From Bacillota bacterium (GTDB lineage Bacteria > Bacillota > Clostridia > Peptostreptococcales > Anaerovoracaceae), in the NCBI GenBank assembly GCA_017557505.1, contig JAFYYP010000026.1:1-64000 (forward strand): 64,000 nt of DNA. The letters are read 5' to 3'. Positions 1-9,092 of the stretch are shown in pieces (within the stretch, counting starts at the first letter, position 1; each line of letters begins with the position of its first letter). The notes beneath the pieces are model-generated. The model was not told the origin of the DNA, searched no databases, and was given only the letters and a program-made list of their open reading frames with translations. Made by a program: the position numbers and the translations under genes.

Positions 1-1367
1 CCCTTGCGGTCGAGGTCCTGCGCCATCTCCGCGATGTTCATCGCGTGGTCGCTCAGGCGCTCAAACTCGGTCACGACTTTGTAGTATTCGTTCAGGATGC
101 GCACCTGGTAATCTTCTTTGATGTGAGGAGAAAGGGCGATCAGGTAATTGCTGACTTCGTCGTTCAGCATGTCGATGTTCTCTTCTTCTTCCTTGATCTC
201 CTCCACGACGTTTTCGTCGTACACATGAAGCAGATCCATCGCCTTTTCGATGTTGGCGCGGGCAGCCGTAAACATGGCCATCAGAGCGTTGTAGCAGCTG
301 CGCAGCGCCAAAGCCGGCGTCTGGAAGAAGGCCGGGCTGAGCGCTTCCAGCAGTTCGTCGTATTTGCTCGGCTTGACCGGGTCGTCCTTGACGATGCGGC
401 GCGACATCTTCTCGTAGACCGGCAGCATCGGAAGCAGCAGCAGGGCGCAGGCCAGGTTGAAGATCGTGTTGGTGTCCGCAACGATACCGGAATTCACCGT
501 GCGCGTCCATAGCCCGTCCAGCAGACCCATGCGGTGGACGATCGTAACAACGATCAGCACGATGGCGCTCTTGCTCAGATTGTAGAGGATGTTGACCATG
601 CCGACGCGTCTGGCATCCGCCTTCGCACCGATCCAGCAGACGATGGCGGTCGTGACGCAGTCGCCGAGGTAGATGCCGACGATGACCGCGTAGATGGCGT
701 TCCAGGCCAGGAGTCCCGTCATGGAAAATGCCTGCAGGATACCGATCGTTGCGGATGAACTCTGCAGCAGGAACGCGATGCCGGCGCCGGTGAGATAGCC
801 CAGGACCGGGTTGTCTCCCATGCGCTGGAAAAGCTGCTCGAACAGACCGCTGTCCGTCAGACTCGTGACGGAATTCGTCATGTTCATCAGGCCGGAGAAC
901 AGGATGCCGAAGCCGATGGCGATATTTCCGATGCGGCTGGAATTGCGGAACTTCAGTCCCATGATCAGCAGCATGCCGATGATGAGGGCGAGAGGCGCCA
1001 GCGTCGAAGGCTTGAAGAACTGCAGCCAGGACGTGGCGGAATCGTCCACGTCGAGCAGTCGGATGATCTGGCCGGTGACGGTCGTGCCGACATTAGCGCC
1101 GACGATGACGCCCAGAGACTGGCGCAGCGTGATGATGCCCGCGCCGACCAGGCCGGACGTGATGACGATGGTCGCCGTGGACGACTGTATGATCGCTGTG
1201 ACGGCGAGGCCGAGGAGGAACGCCTTGAACGGATTGTTCGTGACGTGCTCCATGGCGACCTTCAGGGTGCCGGAGGAACTTTCTTTCAATCCGTCTCCCA
1301 TCAGGCGCATGCCGTACAGGAACATGGCCAAGCCGCCGAGCAATGTGATTACGTTAAAAATACTCAT
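1..1367 (-). CDS. Na+/phosphate cotransporter with PhoU-like tail (partial, C-terminus off window)
   Basis: Reading the minus strand from ATG at 1367 stays open to the left edge (455 codons). The protein starts MSIFNVITLLGGLAMFLYG, the usual first helix of NptA/PF02690 Na/Pi cotransporters, followed by repeated hydrophobic segments. The part nearest the left edge (about residues 310-455) is helical and charged with a PhoU-like pattern, ending in EFERLSDHAMNIAE. This family imports phosphate with sodium across the cytoplasmic membrane; the PhoU-like tail is thought to regulate it. It lies directly behind the terminator of the bactofilin gene, and I see only a weak ribosome binding site (GGAT). 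The last residues and stop codon lie outside the window. Confidence 0.9.
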   Translation of the reverse strand, partial: MSIFNVITLLGGLAMFLYGMRLMGDGLKESSSGTLKVAMEHVTNNPFKAFLLGLAVTAIIQSSTATIVITSGLVGAGIITLRQSLGVIVGANVGTTVTGQIIRLLDVDDSATSWLQFFKPSTLAPLALIIGMLLIMGLKFRNSSRIGNIAIGFGILFSGLMNMTNSVTSLTDSGLFEQLFQRMGDNPVLGYLTGAGIAFLLQSSSATIGILQAFSMTGLLAWNAIYAVIVGIYLGDCVTTAIVCWIGAKADARRVGMVNILYNLSKSAIVLIVVTIVHRMGLLDGLWTRTVNSGIVADTNTIFNLACALLLLPMLPVYEKMSRRIVKDDPVKPSKYDELLEALSPAFFQTPALALRSCYNALMAMFTAARANIEKAMDLLHVYDENVVEEIKEEEENIDMLNDEVSNYLIALSPHIKEDYQVRILNEYYKVVTEFERLSDHAMNIAEMAQDLDRK

Positions 1368-1378
1368 AGTCTATCCAT

Positions 1379-1403
1379 AAAAAAGGGCGAGCCTTGCTCG
1401 CCC
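1379..1403 (-). terminator. Intrinsic terminator of the bactofilin gene
   Basis: A 7-bp perfect stem (GGGCGAG / CTCGCCC, 5-nt loop) is followed on the minus strand by six T. It ends 12 bases before the start codon of the Na/Pi cotransporter. Confidence 0.8.
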
Positions 1404-1418
1404 CGGAAAGGGTCTTTG

Positions 1419-1934
1419 TTAGAAAAGATCGTCGTCCGCTGCAGACGCTTTGGCGGGCATTTCCGCTGCCGGCGTCTCTTCCTCAGGCTGCGGGGTGTAG
1501 GTAAAGACCGGAGCGGCCTTTGCCGGCTTTAAGTGCAGCGTGCCTTCGAATGCAGAGCCGTCTTCCGTGACGAGCGTAGAGGCATACAGTTCTCCGGTAA
1601 AGCTGCCGTCGCAGCCGATCTTGCAGAATTCCTGCACCTTGGCGTTTCCTTCGCAGACGCCTTCCAGGACGTAGTTCTCCGCCGCGACGTCACCGCGGAT
1701 GGAGCCTTCCTTCGTAACGGTAATGGTGTTGCCGGAATTGATGTTGCCTTCGACTCTGCCGTTGATCTCGATGTCTTCCGTCGCTTCGATGTTGCCGACG
1801 AACTTGATGCCCGGGCCGATGAGGGTGCGGGGTCTCTTGATCTCAGGCTGCGGAGCGGGCTCTTCGAATACGGGAGCGGGCTCTGCCTTGACGACGGGAG
1901 TTTCTTTTTCTTTCTTGGAACCAAACATTGCCAT
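1419..1934 (-). CDS. Bactofilin family cytoskeletal protein
   Basis: This 171-residue protein has a short charged, proline-rich N-tail (to about residue 38), then a bactofilin (DUF583) beta-helix core: repeated short turns around IKFVGNIEA, INGRVEGNI, GSIRGDVAA, CEGNAKVQE and GSFTGELYA, with regularly spaced glycines and hydrophobics, and an acidic disordered tail. Bactofilins polymerise without nucleotide into membrane-associated filaments that scaffold cell-shape or wall proteins. The start is chosen for AAGAAAGG upstream; an alternative ATG lies two codons later (MFGSKK). It is monocistronic, with its own promoter and terminator. Confidence 0.9.
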   Translation of the reverse strand: MAMFGSKKEKETPVVKAEPAPVFEEPAPQPEIKRPRTLIGPGIKFVGNIEATEDIEINGRVEGNINSGNTITVTKEGSIRGDVAAENYVLEGVCEGNAKVQEFCKIGCDGSFTGELYASTLVTEDGSAFEGTLHLKPAKAAPVFTYTPQPEEETPAAEMPAKASAADDDLF

Positions 1935-1985
1935 AGTATATACTGCCTTTCTTGCCGAAATGACGATAACTCAATATTCCCCTAT

Positions 1986-2014
1986 ATTCTACAACAAGTT
2001 ACGTTCCTGCACAA
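1986..2014 (-). promoter_or_regulatory. Sigma-70-type promoter for the bactofilin gene
   Basis: Minus strand TTGTGC, 17-nt spacer, TAGAAT, about 50 bases before the bactofilin start; divergent from the mrp promoter. Confidence 0.5.
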
Positions 2015-2038
2015 GTAAAACAGGGGCTGTATTTCCTC

Positions 2039-2068
2039 TTGTCAGTCTACCTTAATATATGGGATAAT
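2039..2068 (+). promoter_or_regulatory. Sigma-70-type promoter for the mrp operon
   Basis: TTGTCA, 18-nt spacer, GATAAT, followed by the MrpE ribosome binding site and ATG at 2104. Confidence 0.5.
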
Positions 2069-2103
2069 AACTATGTATAGTGTTTTTCAAGGGAAGAGGG
2101 CCT

Positions 2104-2571
2104 ATGTTCTTCTTTTTATTCGCGCTCTGGATCGTATTCAACGGGCGGGTCACCGCAGAAACAGTCCTTCTGGGACTGCTGTTTGCGGCCGCCATTTTTG
2201 CCTTTGCGTGCCGCTTCCTGAACTACAGTCTCGCTAAGGAAAAGAAGATCTTTGTTCTGGCCCCGCTCCTGCTTCGCTATCTGGGCGTGCTGCTGGTGGA
2301 GATCATCAAGGCGACGTTCACGGCCTGCCGTTTCATCCTGAGCCCGACGCTGCCGCACGATCCCCTGATCTGCAGGTTCCGTACGCCCTTAAAGAGCGAC
2401 ACGGCACGGGCCGTACTCGCCAATTCCATCACGCTGACGCCGGGGACGATCACCGTTTCCCTGGATGACGGCCTGTACACGGTCCACTGCCTGGACAAGA
2501 GCCTGGCAGAGGGCATCGAGGACAGTCGCTTCGTGCGGCTGCTGCAGCAGATCGAGGAGGTGGGCCTGTAA
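2104..2571 (+). CDS. mrpE: Na+/H+ antiporter subunit MrpE/MnhE
   Basis: The 155-residue product has two N-terminal membrane segments (FFFLFALWIVFNG; LLGLLFAAAIFAFA) and the family's C-terminal pattern LANSITLTPGT with a short cytoplasmic end. MrpE belongs to the multisubunit Mrp antiporter (MbhA in hydrogenase complexes). ATG at 2104 is preferred over GTG at 2080 because GGGAAGAGGG sits just upstream and the length then matches MrpE proteins. It is the first gene of a tightly packed operon; its TAA overlaps the ATG of mrpF. Confidence 0.93.
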   Translation: MFFFLFALWIVFNGRVTAETVLLGLLFAAAIFAFACRFLNYSLAKEKKIFVLAPLLLRYLGVLLVEIIKATFTACRFILSPTLPHDPLICRFRTPLKSDTARAVLANSITLTPGTITVSLDDGLYTVHCLDKSLAEGIEDSRFVRLLQQIEEVGL

Positions 2572-2945
2572 TGTTCACCGATCCCCGTCTGACAGCGCTT
2601 TCCCACGGCATCCTGACAGGAGCCATCGGTGTCCTTGCCGTCCTGCTTCTGTTCTGCGTCGTCCGCAGCATCAAGGGTCCGCGCATCGCGGACCGCATCC
2701 TTTCGATTAATATGGCGGGCACCATGATCATCACCGCCATCGTTTTCATGTCCGGCATCCAGGAAGAGACCAGTCTGATCGACATCGGACTGCTCTACGC
2801 CATGATCAGTTTCCTGGCTGTCGTGGTCTTTTCGCGCGTCTACCGCGGCGAATACCTGTCCTTGAAGGACAGCCGCCGCAAGGAGATGGAAGCGCGCGAG
2901 CATCAGGCGACAGAGGAGGGCCTCCACAGTGACAGAGATGATTAG
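2571..2945 (+). CDS. mrpF: Na+/H+ antiporter subunit MrpF/MnhF
   Basis: This 124-residue protein has three membrane helices and the MrpF signature GPRIADRILSINMAGTM around residue 38-55, then a charged C-terminal extension of about 30 residues that is longer than in typical 90-residue MrpF. It is a small structural subunit next to MrpG in Mrp/Mbh complexes. Its start codon overlaps the mrpE stop (TAATG) and its 3' end overlaps the mrpG start by 17 bases, implying coupled translation. Confidence 0.92.
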   Translation: MFTDPRLTALSHGILTGAIGVLAVLLLFCVVRSIKGPRIADRILSINMAGTMIITAIVFMSGIQEETSLIDIGLLYAMISFLAVVVFSRVYRGEYLSLKDSRRKEMEAREHQATEEGLHSDRDD

Positions 2946-3288
2946 ATTTGTCATCGGCACGGCGTTCCTCCTGTGCGGCCTCGTGATCTTCGTCATCGAG
3001 ATCTTCGGCAATTATCATTTCGGCTACGTGCTCAACCGCATGCAGGCCGCGTCCATCGGCGACAGTTTCGGCATCGTGCTGTGCCTGATCGGCATGATGT
3101 TCTATTTCGGCTGGTCTCTCGCCTGCCTGAAGCTGCTGTTCGTCGAGATCTTCCTGTGGTGCTCCTCGCCGGTCAGTTCCCATCTGGTGGCGAAGCTCGA
3201 GGCGGAGACGAACGAGCACCTGGACCGCGAGGTGCGGATCAAGAATCTGACCGCAGAAGGGAAGGAGGATGACCCATGCAAGTCCTGA
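2929..3288 (+). CDS. mrpG: Na+/H+ antiporter subunit MrpG/MnhG
   Basis: The 119-residue protein has three membrane segments and the MrpG-type stretch SPVSSHLVAKL near residue 80-90 before a charged tail. GTG at 2929 has GAGGAGG upstream; an ATG three codons later is possible. MrpG packs with MrpE and MrpF in the small-subunit part of the antiporter. The gene overlaps both neighbours, as in other mrp/mbh operons. Confidence 0.9.
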   Translation: MTEMIRFVIGTAFLLCGLVIFVIEIFGNYHFGYVLNRMQAASIGDSFGIVLCLIGMMFYFGWSLACLKLLFVEIFLWCSSPVSSHLVAKLEAETNEHLDREVRIKNLTAEGKEDDPCKS

Positions 3289-3590
3289 TGACCCTCCTCC
3301 TGATCCTGCTCGTGATCTGCGCCGTTGCCGTTTCCGCGCAGAAAAAACTGCTGGCGTCCGTCATCATCTTCATGTCTTACAGCATGATCATGTCGATCGT
3401 CTGGCTTTTGCTGCGCGCGCCGGATCTGGCGATCACGGAAGCCGCCGTCGGCGCGGGCATCACGTCCGTGCTGTTCTTCATCACGATGCGCCGCCTGGGC
3501 CTGCTGAAGCAGACCTTAAAGGAAGACGAGGCAGAAGTGGAAGAACACTTCGCCGGCCGCATGGAGAGAGAGGAGGCGCGCGATGAATAA
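3276..3590 (+). CDS. MbhD-like subunit (MrpA C-terminal piece, DUF4040)
   Basis: The 104-residue protein has three predicted helices and the DUF4040/MbhD pattern RAPDLAITEAAVGAGITSV followed by a charged tail. In Bacillus-type Mrp this segment is fused to the end of MrpA; in archaeal Mbh and here it is a separate gene. It overlaps mrpG by 13 bases and the next gene by 8. The split arrangement and gene order (E-F-G-MbhD-MbhE/B-C-D) match the membrane arm of Mbh-type complexes. Confidence 0.88.
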   Translation: MQVLMTLLLILLVICAVAVSAQKKLLASVIIFMSYSMIMSIVWLLLRAPDLAITEAAVGAGITSVLFFITMRRLGLLKQTLKEDEAEVEEHFAGRMEREEARDE

Positions 3591-4347
3591 AGAAAAACGC
3601 GACCGCATCTACGCGATCCTCTGCACCATCCTGACCATCGTCTTCATCGGCATCATGCTGTTCATGGCGACCGGCCTGCCGCATCTGGGCCTGGCCACCA
3701 ACCCCGACATCAACGAAGTGCCGGAGTTTTACGTGGAAGAAGGGCCCGAAGAGACCGGCGCGCTGAACGCGGTCACGGCCATGATCCTGCATTACCGCGC
3801 GTTCGATACGCTGGGCGAATCGTGCGTGCTGTTCGTCGCTGCCATCAGCGTGTTCATCCTGCTGCGCATCGACGGAGAAGCCAGCAACGAGACCGTCGTC
3901 GCCATCGATCGGCGGTATGAGCCCGTGAACGACCCCATCCTCAGCAAGACGTTCCTCATCCTGGTTCCGGCGGTCTTCATGTTCGGCATCTACATCACGA
4001 TGAACGGCCACCTGTCCCCGGGCGGAGGCTTCTCCGGAGGCGCCATCCTCGCAGCCGGTTTCCTGCTGTATCTGAACGCGTACGGTCTCGAGAACACCGA
4101 GCGCTTCCTGACGAGCAAGCTGTACCGCCGCGTGACTGCGCTGGCGCTGTGCTTCTACGCGGCTGCCAAGGGCTACACGTTCTACATGGGCGCCAACGGG
4201 CTGGAAAGCTTCGAGAGCGCCGGCATCCCCGGGCGCATCCTGTCCGCGGGACTCATCCTGCCGCTGAACATCTGCGTGGCTATCGTCGTCTCGATGACCA
4301 TCTATTCCATGTATATCATGATCCGCAAAGGAGGCTTCAACAAATGA
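3583..4347 (+). CDS. mrpB: Fused MbhE-like plus MrpB/MnhB subunit
   Basis: At 254 residues this is longer than stand-alone MrpB (about 140). The N-terminal ~100 residues resemble MbhE, the last part of MrpA (ILHYRAFDTLGESCVLF). The C-terminal ~140 residues carry the MrpB signature NGHLSPGGGFSGGAILA near residue 140-160. MrpB lies beside the MrpA C-terminal region in the antiporter. The stop codon overlaps the mrpC ATG (ATGA). Confidence 0.9.
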   Translation: MNKEKRDRIYAILCTILTIVFIGIMLFMATGLPHLGLATNPDINEVPEFYVEEGPEETGALNAVTAMILHYRAFDTLGESCVLFVAAISVFILLRIDGEASNETVVAIDRRYEPVNDPILSKTFLILVPAVFMFGIYITMNGHLSPGGGFSGGAILAAGFLLYLNAYGLENTERFLTSKLYRRVTALALCFYAAAKGYTFYMGANGLESFESAGIPGRILSAGLILPLNICVAIVVSMTIYSMYIMIRKGGFNK

Positions 4348-4733
4348 CGTACTTCTTTGCCGATCTTCCCGAATATGCAGCCATGATCCTGTTCGGCATC
4401 GGGCTCTCTATCCTGATGCTGGCCAAGAACCTCGTCAAGAAGATCATCGGGCTGAACATCATGGACACGTCCGTCTTCCTGTTCCTCGCGGCCAAGGGCT
4501 ACGTGGAAGGCACCGTCGCGCCCATCGTGACGGCGGAAGAACTGGGCCGTATCGACTCCGCGCTTTACTCGAACCCCGTGCCCGCAGGTCTCGTGCTGAC
4601 AGGCATCGTGGTCTCCGTTTCGGTCACCGCGGTGCTGCTGTCGCTCGTCGTGCGGCTGAACGAGGAATTCCATACGCTGGATATCGACGAGATCATCCAC
4701 ATCTTAAGAAAACGCGACAGGGAGGATCTGTGA
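4344..4733 (+). CDS. mrpC: Na+/H+ antiporter subunit MrpC (NuoK-like)
   Basis: The 129-residue protein has three membrane helices typical of NuoK/MrpC (LFGIGLSILMLAKNLVKKIIGLNIMD) and a short charged tail. ATG at 4344 is chosen because AAAGGAGG precedes it and it overlaps the mrpB stop. MrpC is the NuoK homologue at the centre of the antiporter. The stop overlaps the next start (TGATG). Confidence 0.92.
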   Translation: MTYFFADLPEYAAMILFGIGLSILMLAKNLVKKIIGLNIMDTSVFLFLAAKGYVEGTVAPIVTAEELGRIDSALYSNPVPAGLVLTGIVVSVSVTAVLLSLVVRLNEEFHTLDIDEIIHILRKRDREDL

Positions 4734-6256
4734 TGAATTTCGTACAGAACATCCCTGCGCTTTCCATACTCCTGCTCATGTTCTGCGGCATCGTGTGCCT
4801 CGTGCTCCCCGCAAGGTGGGCTCGGCATCTGGCAGACTGCGCCATCGCGCTCGTGTGCGCAGCGTCCGTCGTCCTGTGGGTCGCATTTCTCCGCGGCCAG
4901 GAGGTCTTTACGTACAGCATGGGCGAGATCGGCGCGCCGTTCGGCAACGAACTGCGGGCCGGCATGCTCGAGGCTGCCGCCGCGACGCTGTTCTCGGCGG
5001 TCACGCTGCTGTCCATCCTCGGCGGCAGGGCGCATCTGCGTGCGGACATCGGTAAAAAGAAGGTCAACCTGTACTACATCTCCGTGCTCTTTCTGCTGTG
5101 CTCCATGCTGGCGCTCGTATACACGAACGACCTGTTCACAGCTTACGTGTTCGTGGAGATCAACACGATCACGGCGTGCGGCATCGTCATGAGCAAGGAG
5201 GATGGCTACACGCTGGCCGCATCCATGCGCTACTTCATCATGAGCCTCATCGGTTCCGGCCTGTTCCTCATCGCCGTATCCATCCTGTACGCGCTCACCG
5301 GACACCTGTTGATGAGCAACATCCAGGAGGAGGTGGCGGCGCTGTACGCATCGGGACAGTACCGTGCGCCGCTGCAGGTCTCGATCGCCCTGATGGGCGT
5401 CGGACTGTCCTTAAAGAGCGCTTTGTGGCCGTTCTCGTCGTGGCTGCCGGACGCGCATTCGTCGGCGTCGGCGAGTTCGTCCGCCATGCTGTCCGGCCTC
5501 GTGCTGAAGTCCTTCATCTTCCTGCTGGTCAAGGTGTTCTACCGCGTCGTCGGCGTGACGATCATCCCCACGCACGCCATCCTGGACCTGCTGCTGGTGT
5601 TCGGCATCCTCGGCATGATCATGGGATCCGTGAACGCGTTGTTCGAGCGTGACATCAAGCGCATGCTGGCCTATTCCAGCATCGGCCAGATCGGCTACAT
5701 CTTCTGCGGCATCGGATTAGGCACGATCGCCGGTGTTGCGGCCGCCATGGTGCAGATCGCGGTGCACGCGTGCACGAAGGCCATGCTGTTCTGCGCGGCG
5801 GGCGGCCTGATGGACGCCTCGGGCGGCAGCAAGAAGTTCAAGGATCTGGAGGGCGCCGGGCGGCGCGACACCTACGCGGGCGTCGCTTTCATCGTCGGCA
5901 CGCTGTCCATGATCGGCATCCCGTTCTTCGGCGGGTTCATCACGAAACTGTCGCTGGTCACGGCCGCAGTGGAGGTCGGCGGATGGCGCAATACGCTGTC
6001 CATCCTTGCCATCATCGTGTCGACCATCCTGACCGCGATCTACTATATCAACGTGCTGGCCATCATCTTCCGCGGGGCCGAAACGGGTCCCACGACCGCG
6101 CGCGAAAAACTGCGCGAACAGTGGAAGAAGCAGATGCGCCTCGACACCGAATACGAACTGGCCATCGTGCTGTTCATCCTCTTGAATCTTGCCATCGGCC
6201 TGCAGTCGGACCGTCTGATGGACGTGATCCGCACGGGCCTTGCGATGTTTGGATAA
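4733..6256 (+). CDS. mrpD: MrpD-type antiporter-like subunit 1 (NuoM/N family)
   Basis: This 507-residue protein has about 14 membrane helices and the proton-pumping module of complex I-like antiporters. The TM5 glutamate is E142 (FVEINT) and the TM7 lysine K228 precedes SALWPFSSWLPDAH, with a further lysine in LVLKS. These residues are needed for proton translocation in MrpD and NuoM. It is the subunit in the standard MrpD position. GTG at 4730 is an alternative start. GGGAGG lies upstream. Confidence 0.92.
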   Translation: MNFVQNIPALSILLLMFCGIVCLVLPARWARHLADCAIALVCAASVVLWVAFLRGQEVFTYSMGEIGAPFGNELRAGMLEAAAATLFSAVTLLSILGGRAHLRADIGKKKVNLYYISVLFLLCSMLALVYTNDLFTAYVFVEINTITACGIVMSKEDGYTLAASMRYFIMSLIGSGLFLIAVSILYALTGHLLMSNIQEEVAALYASGQYRAPLQVSIALMGVGLSLKSALWPFSSWLPDAHSSASASSSAMLSGLVLKSFIFLLVKVFYRVVGVTIIPTHAILDLLLVFGILGMIMGSVNALFERDIKRMLAYSSIGQIGYIFCGIGLGTIAGVAAAMVQIAVHACTKAMLFCAAGGLMDASGGSKKFKDLEGAGRRDTYAGVAFIVGTLSMIGIPFFGGFITKLSLVTAAVEVGGWRNTLSILAIIVSTILTAIYYINVLAIIFRGAETGPTTAREKLREQWKKQMRLDTEYELAIVLFILLNLAIGLQSDRLMDVIRTGLAMFG

Positions 6257-6271
6257 AAAGGAGCTGTGCCT

Positions 6272-7582
6272 ATGACGAACGTCTACACATTGCTGAAGAT
6301 CACCGACAAGCTGACCCTGCAGTTCGGGTCGGATCCAACCGGGAGGTTCTTCCTGTGCCTCGTGACCATCATGTGGATCCTGGTCGGGATCTACGCGCAG
6401 AAATACAAAGAACACCAGAAACACAACGCACGGTTCTTCACGTTCTACATCTTAACGTGGGTCATGCTGGCCTCCCTTACGATGGCGGCCAACTACCTGA
6501 CGATGTACCTGTGCTTCGAATTCATGACCCTGCTGTCTATGCCGCTCGTGCTGCACAACGGCACGCCGGAATCCATCGCTGCAGCGAAGAAGTATCTGTT
6601 CTACTCGATCTTCGGCGCTACGCTCGGCCTGATGGGCATGTTCTTCGTCAACACCTACGGAACGACGCTGGCGTTTACGGCCGGCGGTGTGCTTGACCCG
6701 GCCAAGATCGCCGGACACGAGACCCTCATCCTCTGGGTCGCGTTCCTGTCGATCGCGGGCTTCGGCGCGAAAGCGGGCCTGTTCCCGCTGCACGCCTGGC
6801 TGCCGACGGCCCACCCGGTCGCGCCGGCGCCGGCATCTGCCGTGCTGTCCGGCTGCATCACGAAGGCGGGCGTTCTGTGCATCATCCGCCTCGTGTACCA
6901 GATCTACGGGGTTCAGCTGCTGCGCGGCACCTGGGTGCAGATGGCACTCATCATCCTGGCACTGATCACGGTGTTCATGGGGTCCATGATGGCCTTCGGC
7001 GAAGACCTGATGAAAAAGCGCTTCGCGTTCTCGACCGTGAGCCAGGTGAGCTACGTGCTGCTCGGCGTATTCACGATGAACGAGACCGCGCTCCTCGGCG
7101 CGCTGCTGCACGCAGCTTACCACAGCATCATCAAGGACGGCCTGTTCCTGTGCGCCGGCACGATCATCTTCTGGACGCATAAAGAGCACGTTTCGGAGAT
7201 GAAGGGCCTGGGCAGGAAGATGCCCGTCACGTTCGGAAGCCTTGCCATCTTCTCGCTCGGCCTCGTCGGCATTCCGCCGTTCGCAGGCTTCCTGAGCAAG
7301 TGGTATCTGGCAAGCGGGTCGCTGTCGGAAGGGTTGCCCGTGCTGAGCTGGCTTGCTCCGGCGATATTGCTGCTGTCGGCGTTGCTGACGGCAGGCTACC
7401 TGTTCCCGATCTGCATCCACGGCTTCTTCCCCGCGGAAGGCGAACCCGAAGCGGAAGGGAAGGAAGGCTCGGCCCTCATGCTCGTGCCCATCCTCATCCT
7501 GGCCGCGGCGACGGTGCTGATCGGCATCTTCGCATCGCCCCTGAAAGACGCGCTGCAGGCGGCTGCAGCCACAATGTTTTAA
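6272..7582 (+). CDS. Antiporter-like subunit 2 (NuoM/MrpD family, short N-terminus)
   Basis: The 436-residue protein carries the family residues at shifted positions: TM5 glutamate E83 (LCFEFMT) and TM7 lysine K167 (FGAKAGLFPLHAWLPTAHP). It lacks about 55 N-terminal residues, roughly the first two helices, relative to subunit 1. ATG at 6272 is chosen over GTG 6266 because AAAAGGAG would be too close to the GTG. It is an extra pump subunit beyond the normal MrpA+MrpD pair. The pump residues are intact, so it is probably functional rather than decayed. Confidence 0.88.
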   Translation: MTNVYTLLKITDKLTLQFGSDPTGRFFLCLVTIMWILVGIYAQKYKEHQKHNARFFTFYILTWVMLASLTMAANYLTMYLCFEFMTLLSMPLVLHNGTPESIAAAKKYLFYSIFGATLGLMGMFFVNTYGTTLAFTAGGVLDPAKIAGHETLILWVAFLSIAGFGAKAGLFPLHAWLPTAHPVAPAPASAVLSGCITKAGVLCIIRLVYQIYGVQLLRGTWVQMALIILALITVFMGSMMAFGEDLMKKRFAFSTVSQVSYVLLGVFTMNETALLGALLHAAYHSIIKDGLFLCAGTIIFWTHKEHVSEMKGLGRKMPVTFGSLAIFSLGLVGIPPFAGFLSKWYLASGSLSEGLPVLSWLAPAILLLSALLTAGYLFPICIHGFFPAEGEPEAEGKEGSALMLVPILILAAATVLIGIFASPLKDALQAAAATMF

Positions 7583-7595
7583 GAATTAGCTGTAA

Positions 7596-9077
7596 ATGAA
7601 CGGAATCGCGATCCTCATCGTCATCATGCTGCCCATCCTCGGCGGAGCGCTGCTGCCTCTGCTCGATTTTGATGCGCGCAAGGCGCGGATGTACTACGTG
7701 ATGGCCATCGTGCTCGCGACGTCCGTGCTCTGCCTGTCCCTGATCTCCGGATCGGAGGGCACGCAGTTCGTCCTGTACCATCTGACGTCCACGATCGACA
7801 TCGCGTTCCGCATCGACCGCTTCGGCAGCGTATTCGCGCTGCTCGTGTCCGTACTGTGGCCCCTGTCGACGCTGTACGCGTTCGAATACATGAGCCATTC
7901 CCACAAGCGCAACCGCTTCTTCGGATTCTTCACCATGAGCTTCGGCATCACGCTGGGTGTGGCGTTCTCCGGGAACCTCATCACGATGTACCTGTTCTAC
8001 GAGCTGCTGACCCTCTCGACGCTGCCGCTGATCACGCACGACGGCTCGCGCGAGGCGAAGGTGGCAGGGGTCAAATACCTCGTGTATTCCATCGCGGGCG
8101 CGACGGCAGCCTTCATCGGCATGATCGCCGTGCTGACCCGCGGAGGTTCGCTCGAATTCAACGTCATCGGCCTGGGAAGCGCCGTGACGGAGGCGAACCG
8201 CAATTTCCTGGACGCGGCGTTCCTGTTCATGTTCTTCGGCTTCGGCGTCAAGGCGGCGCTGTTCCCTCTCCACGGCTGGCTGCCGACGGCAGGCGTTGCG
8301 CCTACGCCGGTCACCGCGCTGCTGCATGCAGTCGCGGTCGTCAAGTCCGGCGTGTTCGCGATCGGGCGTGTCGTGTATTACACCTATGACGCGGGCTATC
8401 TGGCCGGCAGCATCGTCCAGAAAGTGGCGCTGTGGTTCGCGGCCTTCACCATCGTCTACGGCACGGTGATGGCCTGGAAGGAACTGCACTTCAAGAAGAG
8501 ACTCGCGTATTCCACCGTGTCGAATCTCTCATATATCCTGTTCGCTTTCCTGCTCGCGACGCCGCAGGGCCTGACCGCAGGCCTGCTGCACATGATCTTC
8601 CACGGCCTGATGAAGATCGCCCTGTTCTTCGTGGCCGGCGCCGTGATGCATCAGAGCGGAAAGACCTACGTGACCGAGCTGGGAGGCTTCGCGAAAGCCA
8701 TGCCGATCAGTTTCGGCGTGTTCACCATCGCTTCTGTCGCGCTCATTGGTGTACCACCGCTGTGCGGTTTTCTGAGCAAATACGCCATCGCGGTCGCCGC
8801 GGTGGACGAGGGCAGCGTGTCCGGCTATCTGGGCATCGCCGCGCTGCTGATCTCGGCTGTCTTTACGTCGATGTACCTGCTGACCATCGTCGTGAAGGCG
8901 TATTTCCCGGGCGAAGGGTTCGACCCTGCGTCGCTGAAGGACGTGAAGGAAGCAAACTGGTACATGACGCTGCCGCTCATCGCGCTGGCAGTGCTCATGA
9001 TCGTGCTCGGCTGCCTGCCCGGCGGCCTGACGCAATTCATCGCAGGAACGCTCGCAGACGCGTTCCCGGGACTTTAA
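7596..9077 (+). CDS. Antiporter-like subunit 3 (NuoL/MrpA N-terminal type)
   Basis: The 493-residue protein has the TM5 glutamate E136 (YELLTL), TM7 lysine K219 (GVKAALFPLHGWLP) and K250 in HAVAVVKSG. The sequence PTPVTALLHAVAVVKSG resembles NuoL and the MrpA N-terminal half (PTPVSA-LH-TMVKAG) more than MrpD, so this is probably the operon's MrpA-like pump, separated from its MbhD/MbhE pieces. I see no good ribosome binding site before ATG 7596, 13 bases after the previous stop, so translation may depend on coupling. Confidence 0.88.
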   Translation: MNGIAILIVIMLPILGGALLPLLDFDARKARMYYVMAIVLATSVLCLSLISGSEGTQFVLYHLTSTIDIAFRIDRFGSVFALLVSVLWPLSTLYAFEYMSHSHKRNRFFGFFTMSFGITLGVAFSGNLITMYLFYELLTLSTLPLITHDGSREAKVAGVKYLVYSIAGATAAFIGMIAVLTRGGSLEFNVIGLGSAVTEANRNFLDAAFLFMFFGFGVKAALFPLHGWLPTAGVAPTPVTALLHAVAVVKSGVFAIGRVVYYTYDAGYLAGSIVQKVALWFAAFTIVYGTVMAWKELHFKKRLAYSTVSNLSYILFAFLLATPQGLTAGLLHMIFHGLMKIALFFVAGAVMHQSGKTYVTELGGFAKAMPISFGVFTIASVALIGVPPLCGFLSKYAIAVAAVDEGSVSGYLGIAALLISAVFTSMYLLTIVVKAYFPGEGFDPASLKDVKEANWYMTLPLIALAVLMIVLGCLPGGLTQFIAGTLADAFPGL

Positions 9078-9092
9078 AGAAAGGAGGACGGC

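Noticed and set aside
1364..1378. A four-codon frame (ATG GAT AGA CTA TGA) overlapping the Na/Pi transporter start
   Set aside because: No ribosome binding site and it lies within the terminator's T-run; likely chance.
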